A stretch of 64,000 nucleotides of DNA from Marinobacter nauticus (GTDB lineage: Bacteria > Pseudomonadota > Gammaproteobacteria > Pseudomonadales > Oleiphilaceae): assembly GCF_003634635.1 (NCBI RefSeq), contig NZ_RBJB01000002.1, positions 744,001-808,000 on the forward strand, in the 5' to 3' direction. The notes beneath the pieces are model-generated. The model saw only the letters and a program-made list of their open reading frames with translations. It did not search any database and was not told the origin of the DNA. Below, piece by piece: positions 52,727 to 60,658 of this stretch (positions are counted from its first letter, which is position 1; each line of letters opens with the position of its first letter). Made by a program: the position numbers and the translations under genes.

Positions 52727-52763
52727 GATATAGCAAGTCGTAAACTTTTAACAATTGTCAAAA
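52727..52763. promoter_or_regulatory. Divergent promoter region with palindromic operator candidate
   Basis: On the minus strand, TTGTTA (-35, 52749-52754) and TATATC (-10, 52727-52732) are 16 bases apart, giving a leader of about 85 bases before the HzsA-like gene. An 18-bp palindrome TTTTAACAATTGTCAAAA (52746-52763, 16 of 18 bases symmetric around ACAA/TTGT) covers the -35. Plus-strand promoter elements for the cytochrome gene at 52807 must lie in the same 171-bp gap but are not clear. The regulator is not encoded nearby. Confidence 0.5.
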
Positions 52764-52806
52764 AGCATTAATGTGCGGACGCTAACCATCATTGAGGGAT
52801 ACGGAC

Positions 52807-54030
52807 ATGACCGCCCGGAACAGGATGACAAGCCTGATGACCATGGCTTGCAGTATCATCGTTCTTTCAGGAATGGTGTCCAGCCTGGCTGAGGCAGGCG
52901 CCAGGGAACAGGCCAAACAGATACACGACCGTATTGCGGGCGTTCCACCGTCCGAGAGCGTCCTCCAGTCGATGGCCGACCTGATACCTTCCAATCCCGA
53001 AGGCGCTGCGTTCATCGCCATGGAAGATCCCGCCTTTTACGATGTCACGCTCAAGAACTTTGCTGCGCCATGGACCAACGAGGCCATGTCCAAGTTCGTG
53101 CCTCTCAACGATTACATTGCCACCGTTGTCGGCATGGTTCGTGACGACCAAGATTTTCGGAAGATCCTTTTTGAAGACGTGCTCTACATTGGCGATCCGT
53201 CTCTCGGTTTACCGCCCTACTCTGTGAGCAACAACAACCATTACTCAGAACTGGAATCCCGGGGCATCAGCCTGCGCGATAACCTGATTCGGGTCAGCCA
53301 GTCCAGCTACAACGGACTGCCATCTTCGGCCACGGCCGGCGTGATCACCTCCCGTGCCTCTGCCCGAGCATTCTTCAGCGCGGGCACCAACCGCGCCATG
53401 TTCCGGTTTACCCTGATCAACCACATGTGCAACGACCTGGAGCAGGTCGCTGACGTTACCCTGCCCACCGACCGTATTCGGCAGGATGTCTCTCGCAGCC
53501 CCGGCGGAGACAGCCGGGTTTTTCTCAATAACTGCGTAGGCTGCCACACCGGCATGGATCCGATGACACAGGCCTTTGCCTATTACGACTACCGGTATGA
53601 CCAGAACAACGACCCCGACGGTGAATTGGGGCGGTTGGTCTACAACGCCGTCGGCACGACAGATCCGGTAACCGGAACCCGGGTTCAGAGCAAATATCAC
53701 ATCAATTCGGCGACGTTTGAGCAGGGTTATGTCACACCTGACGACCGCTGGGACAATTACTGGCGCCAGGGTGCCAATCGACGCCTTGGTTGGGATCCGA
53801 CCTTGCCCGGCTCCGGCAACGGCGCCAAAAGCCTGGGTCGGGAATTCGCCCACTCCCAGGCCTTCGCCCAGTGTCAGGTGAAGAAAGTCTTCGAGAACGT
53901 TTGCCTGCGCCCACCCTCGGACAGTGACGACCGGGCCAAGGTCAACAGTATGGTTGTCAGCTTCGCGAACCAGGGCTACAACCTGAAGCAGGTGTTCGCT
54001 GAATCCGCTGTTTACTGCATGGGGGAGTAA
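52807..54030 (+). CDS. Exported c-type cytochrome protein, single haem
   Basis: A 407-residue exported protein with a signal peptide (residues 1-27, cut near LAEAG). A helical N-terminal half (residues 40-180) is followed by one haem site CVGCH at 243-247 (FLNNCVGCHTGMDPMTQAFAYYDYRY). Four further Cys (for example MCNDLEQ, QCQVKKVFENVCLRP) may form disulfides. I do not know the family name; the structure resembles uncharacterised cytochromes that accompany LamG-containing and DUF1501-like proteins. ATG 52807 is preceded by GAGGG at a fair distance. First gene of the rightward arm, 3 bases before the next start. Confidence 0.82.
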   Translation: MTARNRMTSLMTMACSIIVLSGMVSSLAEAGAREQAKQIHDRIAGVPPSESVLQSMADLIPSNPEGAAFIAMEDPAFYDVTLKNFAAPWTNEAMSKFVPLNDYIATVVGMVRDDQDFRKILFEDVLYIGDPSLGLPPYSVSNNNHYSELESRGISLRDNLIRVSQSSYNGLPSSATAGVITSRASARAFFSAGTNRAMFRFTLINHMCNDLEQVADVTLPTDRIRQDVSRSPGGDSRVFLNNCVGCHTGMDPMTQAFAYYDYRYDQNNDPDGELGRLVYNAVGTTDPVTGTRVQSKYHINSATFEQGYVTPDDRWDNYWRQGANRRLGWDPTLPGSGNGAKSLGREFAHSQAFAQCQVKKVFENVCLRPPSDSDDRAKVNSMVVSFANQGYNLKQVFAESAVYCMGE

Positions 54031-54033
54031 CAG

Positions 54034-56526
54034 ATGATGACACTGCGAGCACACACACCGGCGCAAGCCCTGAAATCGGTACTCGTTGTTGTGGGAGCCA
54101 CCCTGCTGCTGGCGGCCTGTGGCGGAGAGTCTACAGAATCTCTTCCCAACACCTCCGGCAACTCAGGCGGCATTGTCTACAGTGGTCCGGCCCCGGCAAC
54201 CGAGGATGTGTCCAATTTCAAACGCAGCGTTTGGGACAATCTGGTTACCCAGGATAAATGCGGGTCCTGCCACGGAGCCGATGGTCAGTCGCCCACCTTT
54301 GTTAATGAGCAGGACGTCAACAGCGCCTATTCCCAGGCAAAGAAGATTGTAAATCTCTCGGATCCGTCTGACTCCCTGATGGTAACCAAAGTGGCAGGTG
54401 GCCATAACTGCTGGTTATCCAGCAACTCTGCCTGCGCCGACATCCTGACAACCTACATCACAAACTGGGCAGGCGGTGGAGGTTCGGCCAAAACCGTCGA
54501 GTTACGTGCACCGGCCCTGAAAGATCCGGGGGCCACCATTTCTCTGCCGGCCGAGCCCGGCCTGTTCGCCACCACAGTGTATCCGGTGCTCGAACAGTAC
54601 TGCAGCGAGTGCCATAGCGATGGTGGTCAGACACCCTATATTGCCAGTGCCGATGTAAACACCGCCTACGACCAGGCCCGAAGCCGCATTGATGCCACGG
54701 TGCCCGCCGACTCTCGCCTGGTACAGCGGCTGCGCTTTGACTTCCATAATTGCTGGGATAACGACTGCGTAGCCTCGGCCAACCTGATGGAAATAAAGAT
54801 TCTGGAAATGGTCAAGGATCTGAGCGCAACGCCTGTCGACCCTGCTCTGGTGGTCAGCAAGGCGGTTGAGCTCAGTGCCGACGGCCTGCTGGCCAACTCC
54901 GGCGGTCGCTATGAAGACAATGTCATTGCCCTGTACGAATTCAAAGCGGGTGAAGGGCAAACTGCATTTGACACCAGCGGTATTGAGCCACCGCTCAATC
55001 TCACGCTCAGCGGCAACGTTGACTGGGTTGGCGGCTGGGGCATCGACCTTGGCCCCGCAGGAGAAAACAGCGAAGGATTTATGGTGCCTGCCGGCAAGGC
55101 CCAGGGCAGCACCTCGGCAAGCCGAAAACTCCATACCCAACTGACCACCTCCGGTGAATACAGCATCGAAGCCTGGGTAGCTCCCGGGAATATCACCCAG
55201 GAAGACGCCCGCATCGTCACCTATTCCGGCTCCGCGACCACACGCAATGTAACCCTGAGCCAGTCGCTCCAGCGTTACGAAGTACTGCATCGCTCCACCA
55301 CCAGCGACGAGAACAGCGCCTTTGCGACTCAGGATGCCGATATGCTGTTGCAAGCAACCTTGCAGCATGTGGTGGTTAATTACAGCCCGACGACCGGTCG
55401 ACAGATCTTTGTCAATGGCGAGTTTTCGGGCGACCTTGATCCCGACGAGGGCGGACTGCTAACCGAGTGGGACGACAGCTTTGCCCTGGTGCTGGGTAAT
55501 GAAACCGACGGTAATTCCCCGTGGCAGGGGGCCATCCGTATGGTGGCCATTCACAACCGTGCATTGACACCCCAGCAGATTCAGGCCAACTTTGAAGTGG
55601 GTGTGGGCCAGAAGTTCTATCTGCTGTTCGGGGTCTCCCACCTGATTGACCTGCCACAGAGCTTTATCGTCTTTGAAGTCAGCCAGTTCGACAGCTACGC
55701 CTACCGATTCACCAGTCCGTTTTTCATCAGCCTGGATGACAGCGTCGAGCCCTCGAATATCCCGCTCAGGGGAATGCGTTTGGGCATCAACGGTAAAGAA
55801 GCCACTGTCGGGCGAGCCTGGGCCAACCTCGATGTCCTGCTCGATGCAGACCTCTACCAGCCAGGCATCGGCCAGCCACTGTCCCCTATGGGCACCATTA
55901 TTGCGCTTGAAGGCGGCCCCGGAATTGACGAGTTCTTCCTGACCTTTGATCAGATTGGCAGCAACCAGTTTGCCCGGACCGAGCCCGCGCCCCTGCCGCA
56001 GCCCGAGCCGGCAGACCTTCCGGCGTCACCGGAAATCGGTCTGAAAACCTTTGATGAAATCAATGCCTCCATGGCCCGAATGACCGGCGTTGCCACCACG
56101 CATCCGGATGTAAGTGCCACCTACAATACCGTGAAGCAACAACTGCCCACGGTGGAGAATATTCAGGGTTTCCTGTCGTCGCACCAGATGGCTGTTACGC
56201 AATTGGCTATCCAGTATTGCGATGCGTTGATAGAGAACAACGAGCTCCGATCAACTATGTTCCCTGGCTTTAACTTTTCTGCTCCGGCCGAAAGCGCTTT
56301 TGATCATGGCGGCAACAGTTTGATTACGAGCTCCCTGATGACCCATTTCGTGGGAGATAATCTGGCTTCCCAACCGACCGACAATGAGATCCAGACAGAG
56401 CTGTATGCACTCATCAATAAGTTGAAAGCCTGTGGTGGTAATGCTTGTGAAGATGACCGCACCAAGACGATTGTCAAGGCAAGTTGTGCCGCTGTTCTTG
56501 GCAGCGCCACCACATTGGTTCAGTAA
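54034..56526 (+). CDS. LamG-domain diheme lipoprotein
   Basis: An 830-residue lipoprotein with lipobox LAAC (about residue 26-29). Two cytochrome-like sites, CGSCH (76-80, DKCGSCHGADGQSP) and CSECH (190-194, QYCSECHSDGGQTP), lie in two similar tandem modules. A LamG/concanavalin-like domain follows (about residues 300-515; IALYEFKAGEGQTAFDTSG, WVAPGNITQEDARIVTYSG, LQHVVVNYSP, IRMVAIHNRALTPQQIQANFE). A Pro-rich linker (PAPLPQPEPADLP) and a helical C-terminal domain with Cys finish it. LamG domains bind sugars. The protein is likely on the cell surface or outer membrane. It sits between the cytochrome gene and the Tat protein gene. Confidence 0.85.
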   Translation: MMTLRAHTPAQALKSVLVVVGATLLLAACGGESTESLPNTSGNSGGIVYSGPAPATEDVSNFKRSVWDNLVTQDKCGSCHGADGQSPTFVNEQDVNSAYSQAKKIVNLSDPSDSLMVTKVAGGHNCWLSSNSACADILTTYITNWAGGGGSAKTVELRAPALKDPGATISLPAEPGLFATTVYPVLEQYCSECHSDGGQTPYIASADVNTAYDQARSRIDATVPADSRLVQRLRFDFHNCWDNDCVASANLMEIKILEMVKDLSATPVDPALVVSKAVELSADGLLANSGGRYEDNVIALYEFKAGEGQTAFDTSGIEPPLNLTLSGNVDWVGGWGIDLGPAGENSEGFMVPAGKAQGSTSASRKLHTQLTTSGEYSIEAWVAPGNITQEDARIVTYSGSATTRNVTLSQSLQRYEVLHRSTTSDENSAFATQDADMLLQATLQHVVVNYSPTTGRQIFVNGEFSGDLDPDEGGLLTEWDDSFALVLGNETDGNSPWQGAIRMVAIHNRALTPQQIQANFEVGVGQKFYLLFGVSHLIDLPQSFIVFEVSQFDSYAYRFTSPFFISLDDSVEPSNIPLRGMRLGINGKEATVGRAWANLDVLLDADLYQPGIGQPLSPMGTIIALEGGPGIDEFFLTFDQIGSNQFARTEPAPLPQPEPADLPASPEIGLKTFDEINASMARMTGVATTHPDVSATYNTVKQQLPTVENIQGFLSSHQMAVTQLAIQYCDALIENNELRSTMFPGFNFSAPAESAFDHGGNSLITSSLMTHFVGDNLASQPTDNEIQTELYALINKLKACGGNACEDDRTKTIVKASCAAVLGSATTLVQ

Positions 56527-56538
56527 AGGAAGCCGATC

Positions 56539-58101
56539 ATGTTTATACGCAAATCCCGGAAAAAACCTTTGGCAAACGGCAGCCCCCTCCTCCACCAGGA
56601 TCATGGCAAGCCGCGGACCAGACGCGAGTTTATTTCCCAAGGACTGATGGCAGGTTCGGCCACCCTGTTTGGCGCCTCGGTCTTCAGCCTGTTCGCCAAT
56701 CCACGTCAGGCAGCCGCAGCGCTGTCATCCGATCTCGAGAATCTGAAAGAAAGCTGCGGTATCGCCGTGTCCGGTGCCGGAAAGATACCCTTCATCTGCT
56801 TTGATCTGGCCGGCGGCGCCAACATCGCGGGCTCCAACGTACTCATGGGCAAAGCGGGTGGTCAGATGGACTTTCTAACCACTGCGGGATACAACAAACT
56901 CGGGCTTCCGGGTGACATGCTGCCTTCTGACCCAGCCTTCGTAAACGAGGAGCTTGGCCTGGCGTTTCATTCCGATAGTGGTTTTCTGAGAGGTATTATG
57001 CAAAGCACCAGTGCCAGCACACGCGCAGGCGTGGATGGCGCTATCATCGCCGCTCGCTCAGAAAACGATACTGGCAACAATCCACACAACCCGATGTATG
57101 GAATCTACAAAGCCGGCGCCAACGGAGAGTTACTTACGTTAATAGGCTCCCAGAGCTCGGAATCCGGGGGCAACTCCATGGCGCCGATGAACCTGATAGA
57201 CCCCGAAGTGAGGCCCACCAAGGTAGACCGCCCATCTGATGCCTCGGGCCTGGTAGACGTAGGCGATTTGATCGGAATTCTTGATCCCTCCGATGCTGTG
57301 GCCGTCATGGAGTCTATCTACCAGATCAGCGACGCCAAAATGAAAAAAGTGAACGCTGGGATCACCACAGATGAGGTGGTCAAAAAGCTGGTGAAGTGCG
57401 GGTATCTCAAGAGTGCAGACCTCGCAGACCGTTATGGCAAAGAGGCAAACCCTCTTGATCCAATGGCCGATCCCGACATCGTTGGCCCGGCCGGTATTTT
57501 CTCAAGCTCGGAATTCAACGGGAATCGGGAATTCCAGAAAACAGCCTCTGTGATGAAACTGGTGCTTAACGGCTACGCTGGTGCAGGTACTATCACCATG
57601 GGTGGATACGACTACCACACTGGTGAGCGAGGCACGGGAGAGCGGCGGGACGAACAGGCAGGCCGCTGCATGGGGGCATGTCTCGAATACGCTGCACGAA
57701 TTGGAACGCCGCTGATGCTGTATGTATTCAGCGACGGCTCGGTTTCCAGCAATGGTCGAATTGATGACTCCCTGGAAGGCAGAGGCAAAGGTGAATGGAC
57801 TGGTGACAACCAACAAACGGCTGCCTCGTTCTTCCTCATCTACGATCCAAAGGGCCGCCCTACCCCGATTAGAAGGCAAATCGGCTCCATGCGTCCAGAT
57901 GCATCCGTTGACACAGGTTCCAGCCCGGCCGCCAACAACGTCAACCAGTTGGTTCAAACGGTGCTTTTGAACTACATGGCACTGCATGGCGAACAGGGTG
58001 ATTTTGGCGCTCGCTTTACCGGCCACGGCCTGGGCAACAGCACCATGCAGGACAGCCTGATTGCGTTCTCCAATGTGGTCAACGGCACCATCAACGGCTG
58101 A
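56539..58101 (+). CDS. Tat-exported DUF1501-like protein
   Basis: A 520-residue protein with a twin-arginine signal: TRREFISQG (Arg28-Arg29) followed by a hydrophobic stretch (MAGSATLFGASVFSLFA). The mature part (IPFICFDLAGGANIAGSNVLMGKAGGQMDFL) and GGYDYHTGERGTGERRDEQAG look like the alkaline-phosphatase-like DUF1501 family, with an Asp and His cluster that may bind metal, although DUF1501 identity is tentative. Tat export suggests folding or cofactor loading in the cytoplasm. Its start is 12 bases after the LamG gene stop, with AAGGAAG before the ATG. Last gene of the rightward arm. Confidence 0.78.
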   Translation: MFIRKSRKKPLANGSPLLHQDHGKPRTRREFISQGLMAGSATLFGASVFSLFANPRQAAAALSSDLENLKESCGIAVSGAGKIPFICFDLAGGANIAGSNVLMGKAGGQMDFLTTAGYNKLGLPGDMLPSDPAFVNEELGLAFHSDSGFLRGIMQSTSASTRAGVDGAIIAARSENDTGNNPHNPMYGIYKAGANGELLTLIGSQSSESGGNSMAPMNLIDPEVRPTKVDRPSDASGLVDVGDLIGILDPSDAVAVMESIYQISDAKMKKVNAGITTDEVVKKLVKCGYLKSADLADRYGKEANPLDPMADPDIVGPAGIFSSSEFNGNREFQKTASVMKLVLNGYAGAGTITMGGYDYHTGERGTGERRDEQAGRCMGACLEYAARIGTPLMLYVFSDGSVSSNGRIDDSLEGRGKGEWTGDNQQTAASFFLIYDPKGRPTPIRRQIGSMRPDASVDTGSSPAANNVNQLVQTVLLNYMALHGEQGDFGARFTGHGLGNSTMQDSLIAFSNVVNGTING

Positions 58102-58121
58102 CAGCAGGGACGTTGCCTCTA

Positions 58122-59123
58122 CTAAGGCTCTGGGGGAACCAGCCCTTCTGACACATGCATCATGCGTTTGTCGTCGATCACAACCACATCGATCGCCGGC
58201 AAGCGCTCCACCATCTTGAGGCCTTTCTCAGGGCCCAGAACAAAAACCGCGGTGGACAAGCCATCGGTGGTCAATGCATCGTCACCAATAATCGTAACGC
58301 TCTGTACTCCCTTCACCGAACGGCCAGTGCTCGGTGACAGTATGTGGTGTACGCGCTCACCGGCGTCATCAACAAAAAAGCGCTCGTAGTCGCCGGATGT
58401 GGATACCGCTACATCCGCCAACGGCAACACCACCGCGTTGTCATTGCCAGACCGGGGATCCCGGATACCCACATACCACGGGCGCCCCCGCTTGTCCCCC
58501 AGCAGACGCATATCACCGCCAGCACTCAACCGGGCGTGGCGTATGCCGTGAGCTTCCAGCACTTCAATACCCAGATCAACAGCGTAACCTTTAGCAATGC
58601 CCCCCAGGTCCACCAGCATTCCCGGCTGGCGAAACGCCACCGTTTGCCCGGATACATCCAGTACGACATCGCGGAAGTTTACCCGCGTGAGCCCGGTCGC
58701 TACCTGTTCATCCGTTGGCTGCTTGCCGGCCCGAAAGTCATAGAGGTAACCCACCGAGCCAAAGGTGACATCGAATGCCCCCTCACTCAGCTCGGACACC
58801 TCACGGGCTTTCTGAAGCACCTTAAACAGACCATCACTGACGTTAACCGGGCCTTTTCCAGCCTCCTGGTTCAGCGCTGATAATTCAGAATCTGCCCGGT
58901 ACCGGCTCATTTGGGTATCGACATGGTGAAATACATCGAATACCTCACGGGCCACCACATCGGCGGTCACGCTTTCATCAGCCCAGAACTCAAGCTCAAC
59001 GGGCGTTGTCATTGCCGTGTCGGAGTATCGGTGCCACTCGGCACTGGCCGGAAGCGCCACCAGCAAAGCGAGCAATGCCATGAGCACCGCCGACAGGCAT
59101 TCAGGCGAGCGTGAATAGATCAT
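58122..59123 (-). CDS. apbE: ApbE-family FAD:protein FMN transferase
   Basis: A 333-residue exported protein with a signal peptide (residues 10-28, LMALLALLVALPASA). ApbE motifs are seen: MSRYRADSELSALNQ, VDLGGIAKGYAVD, ARLSAGGDMRLLG, STSGDYERFF, HHILSPSTGRSVKGV and ALTTDGLSTAVFVLG. ApbE covalently attaches FMN to a Thr or Ser of target proteins. No S/T-GAT-type flavinylation motif was found in the neighbours, so the target lies elsewhere or is atypical. ATG 59123 is used. Convergent with the Tat protein gene, 20 bases apart, and commonly linked to DUF3570/DUF4266/TlpA genes. Confidence 0.92.
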   Translation of the reverse strand: MIYSRSPECLSAVLMALLALLVALPASAEWHRYSDTAMTTPVELEFWADESVTADVVAREVFDVFHHVDTQMSRYRADSELSALNQEAGKGPVNVSDGLFKVLQKAREVSELSEGAFDVTFGSVGYLYDFRAGKQPTDEQVATGLTRVNFRDVVLDVSGQTVAFRQPGMLVDLGGIAKGYAVDLGIEVLEAHGIRHARLSAGGDMRLLGDKRGRPWYVGIRDPRSGNDNAVVLPLADVAVSTSGDYERFFVDDAGERVHHILSPSTGRSVKGVQSVTIIGDDALTTDGLSTAVFVLGPEKGLKMVERLPAIDVVVIDDKRMMHVSEGLVPPEP

Positions 59124-59323
59124 TCTTCTCAATGTTTCCCTGCCTTATAGCAACGGTTGTGTGATCGAACGCTCGTCCTACAAATTGTTACCGGAACTTC
59201 AACTTTAGTCCCATTGTTGGCCGGACAGTATCGGCTGACACTTGAGTTGCCCAATAAACAATCAAAATAACTGTTTGCAACGCAGCCATACCCGCTGTGC
59301 TGCCGTTACGGAGGCCAACGTAA

Positions 59324-60574
59324 ATGAGACCAAGGAACGCGCTGATCTTTGCGACTGTCCTGCTATTATCCAGCACGCCCGTCCTCGCCGATACCCTCAA
59401 GATAGGTTTGAATTACCCCCAGACCGGAAGATACAAGGACCAGGGCCTTCAACAACGGCTTGGCGCCTATCTGGCGGTAGATGAAATCAACCAGGCTGGT
59501 GGTGTTATGGGCCAGCCCCTCGAACTGGTGATTCGCAATACCCGTGGAGAACCAGACCAGGGCGCCAGGAATACCGCCGAACTGATTGATCGCGAGGACG
59601 CGCAGATGGTTTTCGGTGGCGTCTCCAGTGCCGTCGCTATTGCTTCCGGCAAAGCCGCCAGGGATCGTAACCGAATCTATTTCGGCACCCTGACCTACTC
59701 CAATGCCACCACCGGCGCCGAGGGGCATCGTTATATGTTCCGGGAACCCTACAACGCCTGGATGACGGCCAAGGCACTGAGCCAGTATCTCAATCGTAAC
59801 CACGCCGACCAGAAGTTTTTCTACATCACCTCAGACTACACCTGGGGATGGTCCGTGGAAGAATCGGTACGAAAGTTTTCCAATACCGAAAACACCGACG
59901 TGCACCAGGGTGTAAAAACCCCCTTCCCCCGGGCGCTGATCAATGATTTCCGCGCAGCGCTGGAACAGGCCCAGGAGAGCGATGCCAAGGTATTGATGAT
60001 GGTATTGTTCGGCGATGACATGGTCCGGGCTCTGAACCTAGCCTATGAAATGGGTTTGACGGAAAAAATGCAAATCGTTGTGCCCAACCTGACACTGGGG
60101 ATGGTCAGACAGGTTGGCCCGACCATCATGGAAGGTGTTGTTGGTGCCGCCCCCTGGGTCTGGAACCTGCCCTACGAGAACAACTACCAGCGCGGTAAAG
60201 ACTTTGTTGAGGCCTTCTCAGACCGCTATGAAATGCGCCCTTCATCATCCGCGGCCTCGGCCTACAGCATCGTTTACCAGTATAAGGATGCTGTCGAACG
60301 GGCCGGCAGCACCAACACAGACGCCGTTATCCGGGCCCTTGAGGGGCATCGCTACAGCTTCCTGAAAGATGAACAGTACTGGCGCGAGTTCGATCACCAG
60401 AATGTCCAGACCGTCTACGTGGTTCGGATCAAACCTCGTGAAACCGTGGTGGCAGACCAGTTCAGCTCTGATTACTTCGAGATCATCGACTTCCTGCCCG
60501 GTGATGAGGCCGCACAAACCCGCGAAGAGTGGGAGCAACGGCGCAAAGAGGCAGGTAAGCCCACCCGCCTGTGA
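59324..60574 (+). CDS. Branched-chain amino acid-type periplasmic binding protein
   Basis: A 416-residue periplasmic binding protein (type I fold, LivJ/LivK-like). The signal peptide ends near VLAD (residue 23) and the mature N-terminus is TLKIGLNYPQTGRYKDQG. The ligand cleft segments are TRGEPDQGARNTAELIDREDAQMVFGGVSSAVAIASG and EGHRYMFREPYNAW. No permease or ATPase genes are adjacent, so it is an orphan that may serve a distant ABC transporter or a sensor. The gap upstream (59124-59323, 200 bp) is divergent from apbE and should hold both promoters, but none is clear. The gene is followed by the glpD hairpin. Confidence 0.9.
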   Translation: MRPRNALIFATVLLLSSTPVLADTLKIGLNYPQTGRYKDQGLQQRLGAYLAVDEINQAGGVMGQPLELVIRNTRGEPDQGARNTAELIDREDAQMVFGGVSSAVAIASGKAARDRNRIYFGTLTYSNATTGAEGHRYMFREPYNAWMTAKALSQYLNRNHADQKFFYITSDYTWGWSVEESVRKFSNTENTDVHQGVKTPFPRALINDFRAALEQAQESDAKVLMMVLFGDDMVRALNLAYEMGLTEKMQIVVPNLTLGMVRQVGPTIMEGVVGAAPWVWNLPYENNYQRGKDFVEAFSDRYEMRPSSSAASAYSIVYQYKDAVERAGSTNTDAVIRALEGHRYSFLKDEQYWREFDHQNVQTVYVVRIKPRETVVADQFSSDYFEIIDFLPGDEAAQTREEWEQRRKEAGKPTRL

Positions 60575-60602
60575 CAGGGTCGCTTTACCGGACCAGGCAG
60601 TT

Positions 60603-60647
60603 TCCTGATAATCGTTCCATGACAGGCGTTATGTGCGATTATCAGGA
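60603..60647 (+). promoter_or_regulatory. Inverted repeat over the glpD ribosome binding site
   Basis: CCTGATAATCG (60604-60614) and CGATTATCAGG (60636-60646) are a perfect 11-bp inverted repeat, 12 pairs with the flanking T-A, around a 21-base loop. The 3' arm overlaps the likely Shine-Dalgarno AGGAG (60644-60648) of glpD, whose GTG is at 60659. In mRNA the hairpin would hide the ribosome binding site. It may also be a DNA operator or the terminator of the upstream gene without U-tract. Confidence 0.6.
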
Positions 60648-60658
60648 GCACTCAGGCA

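Noticed and set aside
59180..59188. ACAAATTGT in the apbE/binding protein gap as a second copy of the ACAATTGT operator.
   Set aside because: It has an extra base at the centre and lacks the flanking T/A symmetric arms, so it does not match the palindrome at 52746-52763.
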